Positions 26,412 to 34,364 of a stretch of 64,000 bases of DNA are shown here, in pieces; the first letter of the stretch is position 1; each line of letters begins with the position of its first letter. Made by a program: the position numbers and the translations under genes. Source of the stretch: Pseudomonas sp. dw_358 (GTDB lineage: Bacteria > Pseudomonadota > Gammaproteobacteria > Pseudomonadales > Pseudomonadaceae); NCBI RefSeq assembly GCF_018449655.1, contig NZ_JAAVUX010000004.1:124001-188000 (forward strand), in the 5' to 3' direction. Under the pieces are notes generated by a model. It made no database searches, was not told the DNA's origin, and worked only from the letters and a program-made list of their open reading frames with translations.

Positions 26412-26427
26412 TGGCAGAGACGATGCT
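26412..26427 (+). promoter_or_regulatory. Possible divergent sigma-54 promoter toward mipA/ompV
   Basis: TGGCAGA, GACG, ATGCT matches 8 of the 11 nonspacer consensus positions of TGGCACG-N4-TTGCW or better, with correctly spaced GG and GC. The start would be near 26439, leaving about 94 bases of leader before the outer membrane gene at 26533. Confidence 0.4.
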
Positions 26428-26430
26428 ACG

Positions 26431-26455
26431 GCGAGCTACAATTTTTGTAGGTCGC
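26431..26455. promoter_or_regulatory. Candidate upstream activator site (interrupted palindrome)
   Basis: GCGAGCTACAA (26431-26441) and TTGTAGGTCGC (26445-26455) are inverted copies with one mismatch around TTT. Its centre lies about 154 bases upstream of the predicted start of the minus-strand operon, a usual distance for an NtrC-type enhancer, and beside the possible plus-strand promoter. Confidence 0.45.
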
Positions 26456-26532
26456 TCCAAACAAGATGAGTGCTTGCGCACTGCAGGTGGAAAACGGCTT
26501 CATGCGCGCCTGTATTCACAGAGTTGTGATTG

Positions 26533-27309
26533 ATGAAGTTCGTTCAATATTTTCTTCTGTTTATTTCAGCACTTGCGGCGACCGCGGCCAGCGCCGAGGG
26601 CTTGTCCCTGGACGGCCTGCAAGGTGATGCCGGCGCCGGCCTGTCGTGGCAGGCGCGCGAGCCCGCCGGCACTCGCCACGACGTTCAGCCGATGCCGTAT
26701 TTTGACCTGCAACTGGGCAACTTCGATCTGGATTCCGAGGACGGCCTCTCCTATACCCTTCTCAAAGGTCACGGCATCAGTGTCGGGCCCTTCGTCAATT
26801 ACGTGCAGGGGCGTACCGCCAATGGTCCGCTGCGCGGTTTGCGCGATGTGTCGGACATGGGCGAGGGCGGTGCCTTTATCTCCTACAGCCTGCAACCCTG
26901 GTGGGAGCTCTCGGCTCAGGTCGGCCATACGGCGGGCAGCAGCAGCGGGCAGGGCGGCCTGATCGGCAAGGTTGCCGGCGAGCTCGACTACCCGGTGGGC
27001 GGCGGGCTGTTCGGCAGCACCGAGTTGACCGCGCACTACGCCGATCGACGCTTCGAGCAGACCTTTTTCGATGTGCAACCGGACCAGGTCCAGGCCACGG
27101 GTTTGGGTGCCTACCGTGCCAGCGGCGGCTTGCAGGACATTACCTTGAGCCAGGGCGTGAAGATTCCGCTGGGCGGCCATTGGTCGTTGCTGGGCGATGT
27201 CAGCTGGGTGCACTTGAGCGGTTCGGCGGCTGATAGCAGCCTGGTGAAGGCGCGCGGCGAAGTGAATCAGGCCGAGGTGATGACGGCGGTGGCCTATCAT
27301 TTCGACTGA
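26533..27309 (+). CDS. MipA/OmpV family outer membrane protein
   Basis: The 258-residue protein has a signal peptide (MKFVQYFLLFISALAATAASA). The mature beta-barrel pattern includes PYFDLQLGNFDLDSEDGLSY, GISVGPFVNYVQGR, EGGAFISYSLQPWWELSAQV and a C-terminal aromatic-end strand AVAYHFD, as in MipA/OmpV proteins (scaffold for murein hydrolases, or porin-like). It is divergent from the five-gene operon and shares the 282-base control region. ATG 26533 follows an in-frame TTG at 26530. Confidence 0.85.
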   Translation: MKFVQYFLLFISALAATAASAEGLSLDGLQGDAGAGLSWQAREPAGTRHDVQPMPYFDLQLGNFDLDSEDGLSYTLLKGHGISVGPFVNYVQGRTANGPLRGLRDVSDMGEGGAFISYSLQPWWELSAQVGHTAGSSSGQGGLIGKVAGELDYPVGGGLFGSTELTAHYADRRFEQTFFDVQPDQVQATGLGAYRASGGLQDITLSQGVKIPLGGHWSLLGDVSWVHLSGSAADSSLVKARGEVNQAEVMTAVAYHFD

Positions 27310-27428
27310 GCCGGGCGACAGCCGGTCTTCAAGAACGGCGAGCCCGGGCCGATAGTCCTGGAACGAAATTCTTCACACCGTCACCAAAGCACGGTATGAA
27401 GGAGCTCAATCCCGAGGACCTGGTTGTC

Positions 27429-27608
27429 ATGAACAAACGCGCACTGCAGATCGCTTCGTTTTTATCGTTGTCGGCGTTGATCTTCCTGGCGCTGGATTTG
27501 ACCGCAGGGGCTGGCCAGCGTGATGAGCTGGCGATGCATTTCAGCCATCAGCCGACGGCTGCGCCTTATCTGTGTGTGGCCAAGGTCAAGGTCAAGCGCG
27601 TGGTGTGA
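27429..27608 (+). CDS. Small membrane-anchored or secreted peptide, unknown
   Basis: The frame gives a 59-residue product with basic N-end MNKRALQ, a hydrophobic segment (IASFLSLSALIFLALDLTAG) and a short tail ending VAKVKVKRVV. GAGGA at about 27413 is a weak ribosome site. An upstream ATG at 27396 would add 11 residues. It may be a real small protein or chance; nothing else occupies the gap. Confidence 0.4.
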   Translation: MNKRALQIASFLSLSALIFLALDLTAGAGQRDELAMHFSHQPTAAPYLCVAKVKVKRVV

Positions 27609-27718
27609 GGCAAGCACATGCCCGGCAGGAATGACATCCTGCCCAAACCTCGCTTGTCCCCCTGCTGACTCGCCGTCGATACTGGCCCACTCCGATTGGC
27701 CATCCGCGGCGAGCCCCC

Positions 27719-28918
27719 ATGCCCGACTATCGTTTCTCCAGCGCCTTCCAGGCTCCCACCGGTTCGGTGATTCGCGAGCTGTTCAAATACCTGTCCTTGC
27801 CCGGCATGATTTCCTTCGCGGGGGGCTACCCGGCGGCGCAATTTTTCGACCGTGAGCCTCTGGCCGAGGCCAGCCAGCGCGCCTTCGCCGAGGCGCCCCT
27901 GGATTGCCTGCAATACGGCGCCACCGAAGGCCTTCCGGCGCTGCGCGCGGAACTGGTCAAGCTGATGGGCCGGCGCGGGTCTGAGGTGGCCATGGACGAC
28001 GTGCTGGTGACCACCGGCTCCCAGCAGGGGTTGGATCTGCTGATCAAGGTGCTGCTCGAACCCGGCGATACGGTCATGGTCGAACGCCCCGGCTACCCGG
28101 CGGCGTTGCAGGCCTTGCGCATGGGCGGCATGCGCGTGCTGAGCGCGGTCACTGACCGCGACGGGCTGGACACCGAACAGCTGGAGCAGCAACTGGCCGG
28201 CCTGCCGACAGGCACCGTACGCCTGCTGTATTGCGTGCCCACTTTCGCCAACCCCACCGGCGCCTGCCTGACCCTGGAGCGCCGTGAGCATCTGCTGGCC
28301 TTGGCCGCGCGGCATGACCTGCTGATCATCGAGGACGATCCCTACGGGGCCTTGCGCTTTGCCGGTGAGGCGTTGCCGTCCTTGCTGGCCCTCAGTGAGC
28401 GGATTGACGGCGCCCAGGGACGGGTGGTGCATCTGTCCAGTCTGTCCAAGGTGATTGCCCCGGGCCTGCGCCTGGGCTGGATGGTGGCGCCGGCGGCGAT
28501 TGCGCAGCGCTGTCGCATCGCCAAGCAGACGGTGGACCTGTGCACCTCGCCCTGGGCCCAGCAGATCGCCGTCGAGTACCTGCGCGCCGGAGGCCTGGAA
28601 GCGGCGCTGCCGGGCTTGGTGGCGGGGTATCGAGAAAAGGCCCAGCGCATGCTCACGGGACTCGCGGGCCTGGAGGAATACCTCGAGGTCAGCCCGCCGG
28701 CAGGGGGCATGTTTGTCTGGGGTAAGTGCCGCCGGGGAGTCGCGGCCAAGGTGTTGCTGGAGAAGGCGATCGAACAGCGGGTGCTGTTCGTGCCGGGGGC
28801 GGCGTTCTACGCCGAGGCGCCGGAGATGGACAGCTTGAGGCTGTCGTTCGCAGCGCCGGATGTGGGGCAGATTGATGTGGGGTTGGAGCGGTTGGCGCAG
28901 GCGTTCAAGACCGTTTAA
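27719..28918 (+). CDS. PLP-dependent aminotransferase (fold type I, 2-aminoadipate/aromatic type)
   Basis: The 399-residue protein opens MPDYRFSSAFQAPTGSVIRE. It has ISFAGGYPAAQFF, LQYGATEGLPALRAEL, TTGSQQGLDLL (PLP phosphate site), VPTFANPTGACLT, IIEDDPYGALRF and the Schiff-base Lys in HLSSLSKVIAPGLRLGWM. This is the pattern of aminotransferases related to 2-aminoadipate transaminase (LysN) and of MocR C-terminal domains, but there is no N-terminal helix-turn-helix. The amino donor is not resolved. It stands alone, with about 110 bases before it. Confidence 0.88.
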   Translation: MPDYRFSSAFQAPTGSVIRELFKYLSLPGMISFAGGYPAAQFFDREPLAEASQRAFAEAPLDCLQYGATEGLPALRAELVKLMGRRGSEVAMDDVLVTTGSQQGLDLLIKVLLEPGDTVMVERPGYPAALQALRMGGMRVLSAVTDRDGLDTEQLEQQLAGLPTGTVRLLYCVPTFANPTGACLTLERREHLLALAARHDLLIIEDDPYGALRFAGEALPSLLALSERIDGAQGRVVHLSSLSKVIAPGLRLGWMVAPAAIAQRCRIAKQTVDLCTSPWAQQIAVEYLRAGGLEAALPGLVAGYREKAQRMLTGLAGLEEYLEVSPPAGGMFVWGKCRRGVAAKVLLEKAIEQRVLFVPGAAFYAEAPEMDSLRLSFAAPDVGQIDVGLERLAQAFKTV

Positions 28919-29326
28919 GGTCCGTCGCGGGCTTTGCGCTCCTGCCGACGACCTCATTTGGCGTTACGTGATTCCAACGCTGACCAAAACATTTTTACCA
29001 ACTAATTAAAAGTTTTTGGTGTGGGAGTTCCTGAACCAACTGGGGGACATCGCGCGCTGGCGAATGACTTGCCTCTCATGTGGTGAGAGCGACTGCGCTT
29101 GCACGTATCTTCACTTGAAGAGAGTATTCGGCATGTTTGCTACGGTTGAGAGGGCCCATCTGCACAGGTAGAAATATGATGTTACCTTTACTCTAAAGTT
29201 TTTTAAGCCGTCAAGATCGGGGTTATAGCTGGCCCCCTAACGATTGACGTCAAAAAAATATTGCTACATGTTCAGCCGATGAGTATCTTTTGTCCGCTTC
29301 CATTCTTCAGTAGGACAAAAATAAAA
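28919..29326. other. Gene-free gap with REP-like repeat and AT-rich stretch
   Basis: The first 35 bases hold a hairpin CGTCG...CGACG (28923-28950) including GTCGCGGGCTTTGCGCTCC, nearly the same as the repeat arm at 30358. The rest is AT-rich (for example 28985-29020 and 29175-29210), in contrast to the surrounding GC-rich genes. I see no coding frame; the hcp promoter presumably lies here. Confidence 0.6.
28923..28950. repeat. REP-like hairpin element
   Basis: CGTCG and CGACG flank a core CGGGCTTTGCGCTCC that recurs at 30363. The element lies directly after the aminotransferase stop, the usual position for REP elements. Confidence 0.45.
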
Positions 29327-29602
29327 ATGGCATTCGATGCTTACGTAAAAATTGAAGGTATTCCCGACGAGGCACTGGATTCCCAATATAAGGATTGCAT
29401 CGAAATCACAGGTTATCATTTTGGTGCGACGCAACCGGTCTCAAGGACGGCAAGCAGCGCGGGAGGCGCCTCCTCTGGGCGGACAATCATTCGTGATCTT
29501 GTACTGAATAAACTTGTGGACCAAGCCAGCGCCAAACTTTTTTTAAAGGCAGCGGCTATTGAAGTTAGTGGAGTGACACAGGCCACAAAGAGGCACCCAT
29601 GA
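29327..29602 (+). pseudogene. Truncated Hcp (type VI secretion tube/effector-carrier) remnant
   Basis: The frame starts MAFDAYVKIEGIPDEALD, then CIEITGYHFGATQP and ASSAGGASSGRT, the N-terminal signature of the Hcp family. It ends at 91 residues, although Hcp proteins are usually about 160-170. After LFLKAAA the typical Hcp strands are missing and neither other frame restores them, so this is a truncation or fusion rather than a simple frameshift. The base composition is AT-rich. No other T6SS gene lies in the window. The stop overlaps the next ATG. Confidence 0.7.
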
Positions 29603-30330
29603 TCATCAAGAGTATGGTGACTTCAATAACGATCGGTGTATCTCTAGGGTTGGCGGCTGCTTCGTCTATACCGACGAAGGTAGAAGGCCTGGATCTCAAG
29701 CCCTTTATGAAAAGCCTGGAGATTGCAGAACGTGCCTCCACCTTGGAAACGGCCATGAAGGCCCCTCTGTATGGTGAGTTTCTGGCCGAAGGGCATTCCC
29801 GACCTCTGGTAACCTGTAGGGATTATACAGCGGCTCAAGCGAGCGAAGTTCGTTTGCTTGAGCCGAAGGTCGAATCTGAGGCTAATGGATTTAGGGAGTT
29901 ACTGATTAATTGTCTGGCCGCTGACCTGATAGCGAAGGCAAAACCTTCTGACGTTACCTACTTGCCAGAAAAATTAGTGACAGAAGATTTCTTAAAAAAT
30001 ACGCCTTACTATCCTGGCCAGATAATCGCTAACGAGACCCGGGAAAGGCTCGAGAAACAACGCCCGGAACCGAGTTGGTGGGATGTAGAGCCTGTCGAAA
30101 AAATTAAAAGATTTGATCATAATGTCGTTACTCTTTATCTCGACGGGTCTAAACAGACGGTCGTGGCAATAGGGCGTGGCGATATAAATGGTGATGGTGT
30201 GGAGGATGCGATGCTTAAGGTTATCGACAGTATTAATCCGCCGGCTACTTATTTTAACGTAAGAATGTATGTCATCACGAGAATGGAGGAGCGGGGGAAA
30301 TACCAGATCATTAAAAGCTACGATCAGTGA
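29599..30330 (+). CDS. Secreted protein overlapping hcp remnant; possible immunity protein
   Basis: The 243-residue protein has an N-terminal signal-like segment (MVTSITIGVSLGLAAASS). The mature part is hydrophilic with two Cys residues (TCRDYTAAQ, INCLAADL) and a calcium-loop-like GRGDINGDGVEDAMLKV segment. GAGG lies 5 bases before ATG 29599, and the ATGA overlap couples it to hcp. Periplasmic immunity proteins commonly follow Hcp-linked effectors, so an orphan immunity gene is one reading, but no family is recognised. AT-rich, probably acquired. Confidence 0.65.
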   Translation: MIIKSMVTSITIGVSLGLAAASSIPTKVEGLDLKPFMKSLEIAERASTLETAMKAPLYGEFLAEGHSRPLVTCRDYTAAQASEVRLLEPKVESEANGFRELLINCLAADLIAKAKPSDVTYLPEKLVTEDFLKNTPYYPGQIIANETRERLEKQRPEPSWWDVEPVEKIKRFDHNVVTLYLDGSKQTVVAIGRGDINGDGVEDAMLKVIDSINPPATYFNVRMYVITRMEERGKYQIIKSYDQ

Positions 30331-30357
30331 GTCATCAAATAGCCGTCCGCGTCGCCG

Positions 30358-30423
30358 CCATCGCGGGCTTTGCGCACTCCTGCGGCAGGTGTTGTCCGTA
30401 GGCGCGCGCGAAGCCCGCGATGG
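30358..30423. repeat. REP-like inverted repeat pair
   Basis: CCATCGCGGGCTTTGCGC (30358-30375) and GCGCGAAGCCCGCGATGG (30406-30423) are inverted copies with one mismatch around 30 bases. It lies between two convergent genes and may also act as a terminator. The arm is shared with 28924. Confidence 0.65.
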
Positions 30424-30437
30424 GCATCACCGAATCG

Positions 30438-31226
30438 TTACCAAAACACTTTCACCAATAAACTCGCGGTGTTTTGGTTGGTATCAAAGTCTGACGTACT
30501 TTCGATCCCGTATTTGTTCTTCCAGTAATCATATTCGAAACCCACGTACAACTTCTGCGGTGTCATGTGCAACGCCTTGCCCAGGTCATATTTGACCTGC
30601 GGGTTGACGTGAATATTACGATGGTAATCGCCCTGGGCGTTACTGTCGTTCTGCACCACCCAGTCGATATAGCCGTCGATGAGAATATCGGAGTTGCCCA
30701 CCGGGATGGTGTACGACCACACCGGGGTAATCTGCCAGATGTTATTACCGGCACGCGACCCGCGGGCATGACGGTCGTAGAAGTTCAGCTGGAAGTAATC
30801 GAACCCGGGAATCTTCAGGTCGAAGCCCGGGCCGATCAACCACGACTCCACATCGCCTTCGCCGAACTCGTAGGTGCCGGCCAGCAGCACGTCCTTGATC
30901 GGGCCGAAGGCAAAATCGTGGCCGGTCATCTTGGCCAGCGACAAGCGTGGGCTGTACTCGCCATACAGGGTATTGCCACCGACGTTGGAATCGGGCTTGC
31001 CGTTATAGAAGATATTGTCGACGAACAGGAAGTTGTCACCGTACTTCCACGAGTCGGCATATTCAAATGTCACCGTCTGTTGATTGGGCGGGTTGACCTT
31101 GAAGTTCTGCCCATTGAGATAGGTCAGGCTGTAGCTCTGCCATTGAAACAGATCATCTGCCTGCACTGCCTGTGCGCCAGCCAAGAGTATACCGGCCATG
31201 ATCAGGCGGGTGAAAGTGCGCGTCAT
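30438..31226 (-). CDS. Tsx/OmpK-like nucleoside-specific channel-forming outer membrane protein
   Basis: The 262-residue protein has a signal peptide (MTRTFTRLIMAGILLAGAQAVQA). Barrel strands typical of the Tsx/OmpK family follow: WQSYSLTYLNGQNF, TVTFEYADSWKYGDNFLFVD, GEYSPRLSLAKM, then VYVGFEYDYW-like and a C-terminal strand ending in Trp (SLLVKVFW). It probably admits nucleosides or nucleobases. It is close to the purine catabolic region. A second, more diverged Tsx-like gene lies at 47442. Confidence 0.85.
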   Translation of the reverse strand: MTRTFTRLIMAGILLAGAQAVQADDLFQWQSYSLTYLNGQNFKVNPPNQQTVTFEYADSWKYGDNFLFVDNIFYNGKPDSNVGGNTLYGEYSPRLSLAKMTGHDFAFGPIKDVLLAGTYEFGEGDVESWLIGPGFDLKIPGFDYFQLNFYDRHARGSRAGNNIWQITPVWSYTIPVGNSDILIDGYIDWVVQNDSNAQGDYHRNIHVNPQVKYDLGKALHMTPQKLYVGFEYDYWKNKYGIESTSDFDTNQNTASLLVKVFW

Positions 31227-31323
31227 TGTGTAGCTCCCTGAGAATCGGTCTTTGGTTTTTTTTTAAGGGCGGCGCTCTGTGATGGCGCCTTGTCGAGCGT
31301 AAAACTGCTGTTTTAAAGTCGTC

Positions 31324-31447
31324 TGAACGGTCAGCTTCCGCACGGGGCGCATGACCTATAGCAAGAGCTGCGCCAAACCTGAACGAAGCCATGAAAAACC
31401 TGACCAGTGCTAGCAATGGCCCTGAAAAAGCCGATTGAACGGTCAGC
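31324..31447. repeat. Direct repeat pair TGAACGGTCAGC upstream of the Tsx-like gene
   Basis: Exact 12-base copies lie at 31324-31335 and 31436-31447, 112 bases apart, about 100 and 210 bases before the Tsx start. They could be regulator sites. Confidence 0.4.
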
Positions 31448-31475
31448 ATTTTCCTGCAAGGCAGCCGGGGCTCCG

Positions 31476-31507
31476 GTCACCGTGCTCCTCGATGGAGCGT
31501 CGGTGAC
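31476..31507 (-). terminator. Hairpin downstream of the nucleobase permease gene
   Basis: GTCACCG (31476-31482) with GCTCC pairs with GGAGC and CGGTGAC (31501-31507). It is about 40 bases past the permease stop. There is no T tract, so it may be only RNA-stabilising. Confidence 0.4.
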
Positions 31508-31545
31508 AAAAGTGGGGCACTTGGTCAGCTTTTCAGCGTAAAGGC

Positions 31546-32898
31546 TTAGTGCAGAGGGGCGCCGCTCAGGTGCGCTCGGTCAGCGCCCCCCAGCACGTTG
31601 AACAGCACGTTGAGCAGCACTGCGCTCAGGGTCGCCATGGCGATGCCGCTGTGGGTGATGGGCTCCATCCAGCGTGGCAGGTGCGCGAAAAACTCCGGAC
31701 GCATCACCGGTATCAGCCCCATGCCCACGCTGACCGCCACCAGCAGTTGGTTGCGACGGTCGCCGATGTCGGCTTCCTGGAGAATCTTGATGCCGGTGGC
31801 GGCGACCATGCCGAACATCGCGATGGCGGCGCCGCCGAGTACGGCGGGTGGAATCGAGGCCACCAGAAAAGCCGCCTTTGGCAGCAGCGACAGGCTGATC
31901 AGCAGTACCCCGGCCACGGCGGTGACCGAGCGGCAGCGCACACCGGTCATCTGCACCAGGCCAATGTTCTGGGCGAAGGAGGAGTGGGTGAAGGTGTTGA
32001 AGAACCCAGCCACGAAGGAGGCGCCGGCGTCGCACAGTAAACCGCGGCGCAGCATCCCTGGCGTGACCTCACGCTCGGTGATGGTGCCTAGGGCGAGGAA
32101 CATGCCGGTGGATTCGACAAAGATGATCACCACCACCAGGCACATCGACAGCACCGGCGCCAGGCCGAAAGTGGGCAGACCGAAATGCAGCGGCGTGACC
32201 ACCCGTAGCCAGGGCGCATCGCTCAAGCCGTCGAGATCGACCATGCCGATCAGTCCGGCCACTCCATAGCCCAGGCCCATGGCGATCAGCACCGCGATGT
32301 TGACCCAGAAGCCGCGCATGAAGCGGTTGATCAGCAAAATGATGCTCAGCACCATGGCCGCCACCGCCAGGTACAGTGGCGCGCCGAACTCGCTGACGTG
32401 CACGCCGCCCCCGGCCCAGTTCACCGCTACCGGAAACAGCGAGAGGCCGATGGAAGTGATCACCGTGCCGGTCACCAGCGGCGGGAAGAAGCGCACGATT
32501 TTCGACATGAAGGGCGCGATCAGCAGGCCGAAGAAGCCGGCGGCGATGGTCGCACCGAAGATCCCGGTGAGGCCGACACCGTCCATGCCGGCCATGGCCA
32601 CCATGCTGCCGACGGCGGCAAAGCTGGCGCCCATCATCACTGGCATGCGGATGCCGATGCCGCCGATCCCTGATGACTGCACCAAGGTGGCGGCACCGGC
32701 CACGAGCAGGTCGGCGTTGATCAGGAAGGCGATTTCTTCGCGGGAGAGGCCGGCGGCTTGTCCGACGATCAACGGCACCGCGATGGCGCCGCCGTACATC
32801 AACAGAACATGTTGCAGGCCTACCAGCAGCAATTGCAGCAGGGGCAGGGGCTGTCGTGGCGGCGGCGCCGGAATGCGCGCCTGGTCGGACTCGGACAT
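31546..32898 (-). CDS. NCS2 uracil-xanthine permease family (urate/xanthine type)
   Basis: The 450-residue protein has 12-14 hydrophobic segments. The NCS2 signature region is FVESTGMFLALGTITEREVTPG, with QNIGLVQMTGVRCRSVTAVAGVLL after it, and an N-terminal HVLLMYGGAIAVPLIVG block. These are features of the proton-coupled UraA/XanQ/UacT branch. Immediate linkage to puuD and the allantoin genes suggests urate or xanthine rather than uracil as substrate; this is inference. Confidence 0.88.
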   Translation of the reverse strand: MSESDQARIPAPPPRQPLPLLQLLLVGLQHVLLMYGGAIAVPLIVGQAAGLSREEIAFLINADLLVAGAATLVQSSGIGGIGIRMPVMMGASFAAVGSMVAMAGMDGVGLTGIFGATIAAGFFGLLIAPFMSKIVRFFPPLVTGTVITSIGLSLFPVAVNWAGGGVHVSEFGAPLYLAVAAMVLSIILLINRFMRGFWVNIAVLIAMGLGYGVAGLIGMVDLDGLSDAPWLRVVTPLHFGLPTFGLAPVLSMCLVVVIIFVESTGMFLALGTITEREVTPGMLRRGLLCDAGASFVAGFFNTFTHSSFAQNIGLVQMTGVRCRSVTAVAGVLLISLSLLPKAAFLVASIPPAVLGGAAIAMFGMVAATGIKILQEADIGDRRNQLLVAVSVGMGLIPVMRPEFFAHLPRWMEPITHSGIAMATLSAVLLNVLFNVLGGADRAHLSGAPLH

Positions 32899-32996
32899 GC
32901 AACACCTCGGGTTCTTGTTTTTGTTGGGGTGAAACGTTCGGACTTGACTCGGCGCAGGCGCTGACCAGGGTCGGCGCCTGCGCCGATTGTGTGGGG

Positions 32997-34316
32997 TCAG
33001 TTAACGGCAGCCCCCTTGGAAATCCACTGCCCGATCAAGTCGCGCTCTTCCTGTGTCATCTTGGTCATGTTGCCCAGCGGCATGATCTGGCTGGCCACCG
33101 CCTGGGCCTGGATGCGCGGGGCCAGCGCCTGGATCTGTTGCGGTGTGTCGAAGATGACCCCGGCGGGCGCCGTACTGAACAGCGGGCTGGTGGGGTTGGC
33201 TGAATGGCAGACGGTGCAGCGTTCGTGGATCACCGCCACCGCCTTGGCGCCGTCACCGCCCGCTGCGGCTGGTGCTGCAGGGGCAGGGTCTGGGGTGACA
33301 GGCGCTGACGCGGCCGCCGCCACAGGTGCTGGCTGTTCATCGGCGCGCACACCGCCCACGGCGGTCTCTGGCAACGGTTGGTACTGGATCGCAGCGGGAG
33401 CGGCCGCTACCGCACCCGGATGGCGAGCCGGTGCCGTCGCATAGGCCAGGCAGATCATGCCCAGCGCCGCTGCCGGCATCGCCCAGGCATATTTTCCGCT
33501 GTCGTGACGGGTGTTGAAATAGTGCCGCACCAGCACCGCACACACCGCGATCCCCGCCAGGATCAGCCAGTTGTACTGGCTGCCGTAGGTGCTGGGAAAG
33601 TGGTTGCTGATCATGATGAACAGCACCGGCAAGGTGAAGTAGTTGTTATGCCGCGAGCGCAGCAGGCCCTTGGCCGGCAGGGTCGGGTCCGGGGTGCGGT
33701 TCTCGGCGATCGCGGCCACGAGCGCCCGTTGCGCCGGCATGATGATTCGGAACACATTGCCGACCATGATGGTGCCGATCAGCGCGCCGGTGTGCAGGTA
33801 GGTGCCACGGCCGCTGAAGATCTGGCTGTAGCCGAAGCAGGCGCCGATGATCAGCACATAGAGGATCACCCCCAGCAGCACCGGGCGCTTGCCCAGCGGC
33901 GAATCGCAGAGCACGTCGTACACCAGCCAGCCGATGGCCAGTGAACCCAGGCCGATGCCGATGCCTTCGATCCCGGTCAAGGAACTGCCCGGTTGCAGCA
34001 AGTACAGGGTGGGGTTGGAGTAGAACACCACGCAGAGAAGGGCGATGCCCGACATCCAGGTCCAGTAGGCTTCCCATTTGAACCAGTGCAGGTTGTCCGG
34101 CATTTTCGGCGGGGCCAGCTTGTATTTTTCCAGGTGGTAGATACCGCCACCGTGGATGGCCCAGAGATCCCCGGACAGGCCGTCGCGGGGGTTGACGCGG
34201 TTGAGGTTGTTCTCCAGCCAGACGAAATAGAAAGAGGCACCGATCCAGGCGATGCCGACAATCATGTGAACCCAGCGCACGCTCAAATTGAGCCATTCGA
34301 TCAGATGTGCTTCCAC
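32997..34316 (-). CDS. puuD: Membrane urate hydroxylase PuuD with cytochrome c tail
   Basis: The 439-residue protein has an N-terminal multi-span membrane domain of eight or nine helices (LSVRWVHMIVGIAWIGASFYF, EAYWTWMSGIALL, GNVFRIIMPAQRAL). An Ala/Pro-rich linker leads to a C-terminal class I cytochrome c domain with CxxCH (RCTVCHSANP) and a distal Met ligand candidate (SQIMPLGNMT). This is the PuuD architecture: it oxidises urate to 5-hydroxyisourate and passes electrons to the respiratory chain. hiuH and uraD, which use its product, lie nearby. Confidence 0.94.
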   Translation of the reverse strand: MEAHLIEWLNLSVRWVHMIVGIAWIGASFYFVWLENNLNRVNPRDGLSGDLWAIHGGGIYHLEKYKLAPPKMPDNLHWFKWEAYWTWMSGIALLCVVFYSNPTLYLLQPGSSLTGIEGIGIGLGSLAIGWLVYDVLCDSPLGKRPVLLGVILYVLIIGACFGYSQIFSGRGTYLHTGALIGTIMVGNVFRIIMPAQRALVAAIAENRTPDPTLPAKGLLRSRHNNYFTLPVLFIMISNHFPSTYGSQYNWLILAGIAVCAVLVRHYFNTRHDSGKYAWAMPAAALGMICLAYATAPARHPGAVAAAPAAIQYQPLPETAVGGVRADEQPAPVAAAASAPVTPDPAPAAPAAAGGDGAKAVAVIHERCTVCHSANPTSPLFSTAPAGVIFDTPQQIQALAPRIQAQAVASQIMPLGNMTKMTQEERDLIGQWISKGAAVN

Positions 34317-34364
34317 AGTTACTACCTCTTGCCAGCGACCGCGGGGCGGTCGCCGAGCCTTCTC

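Larger units (their letters stand above)
31227..31545. other. Intergenic region between Tsx-like gene and nucleobase permease
   Basis: It holds a T/A tract (31255-31265), two exact copies of TGAACGGTCAGC (31324-31335 and 31436-31447), a third GGTCAGC at 31523, and a hairpin at 31476-31507. No coding frame with a convincing start was seen. It should contain the promoter of the Tsx-like gene and the end of the permease transcript. Confidence 0.55.
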
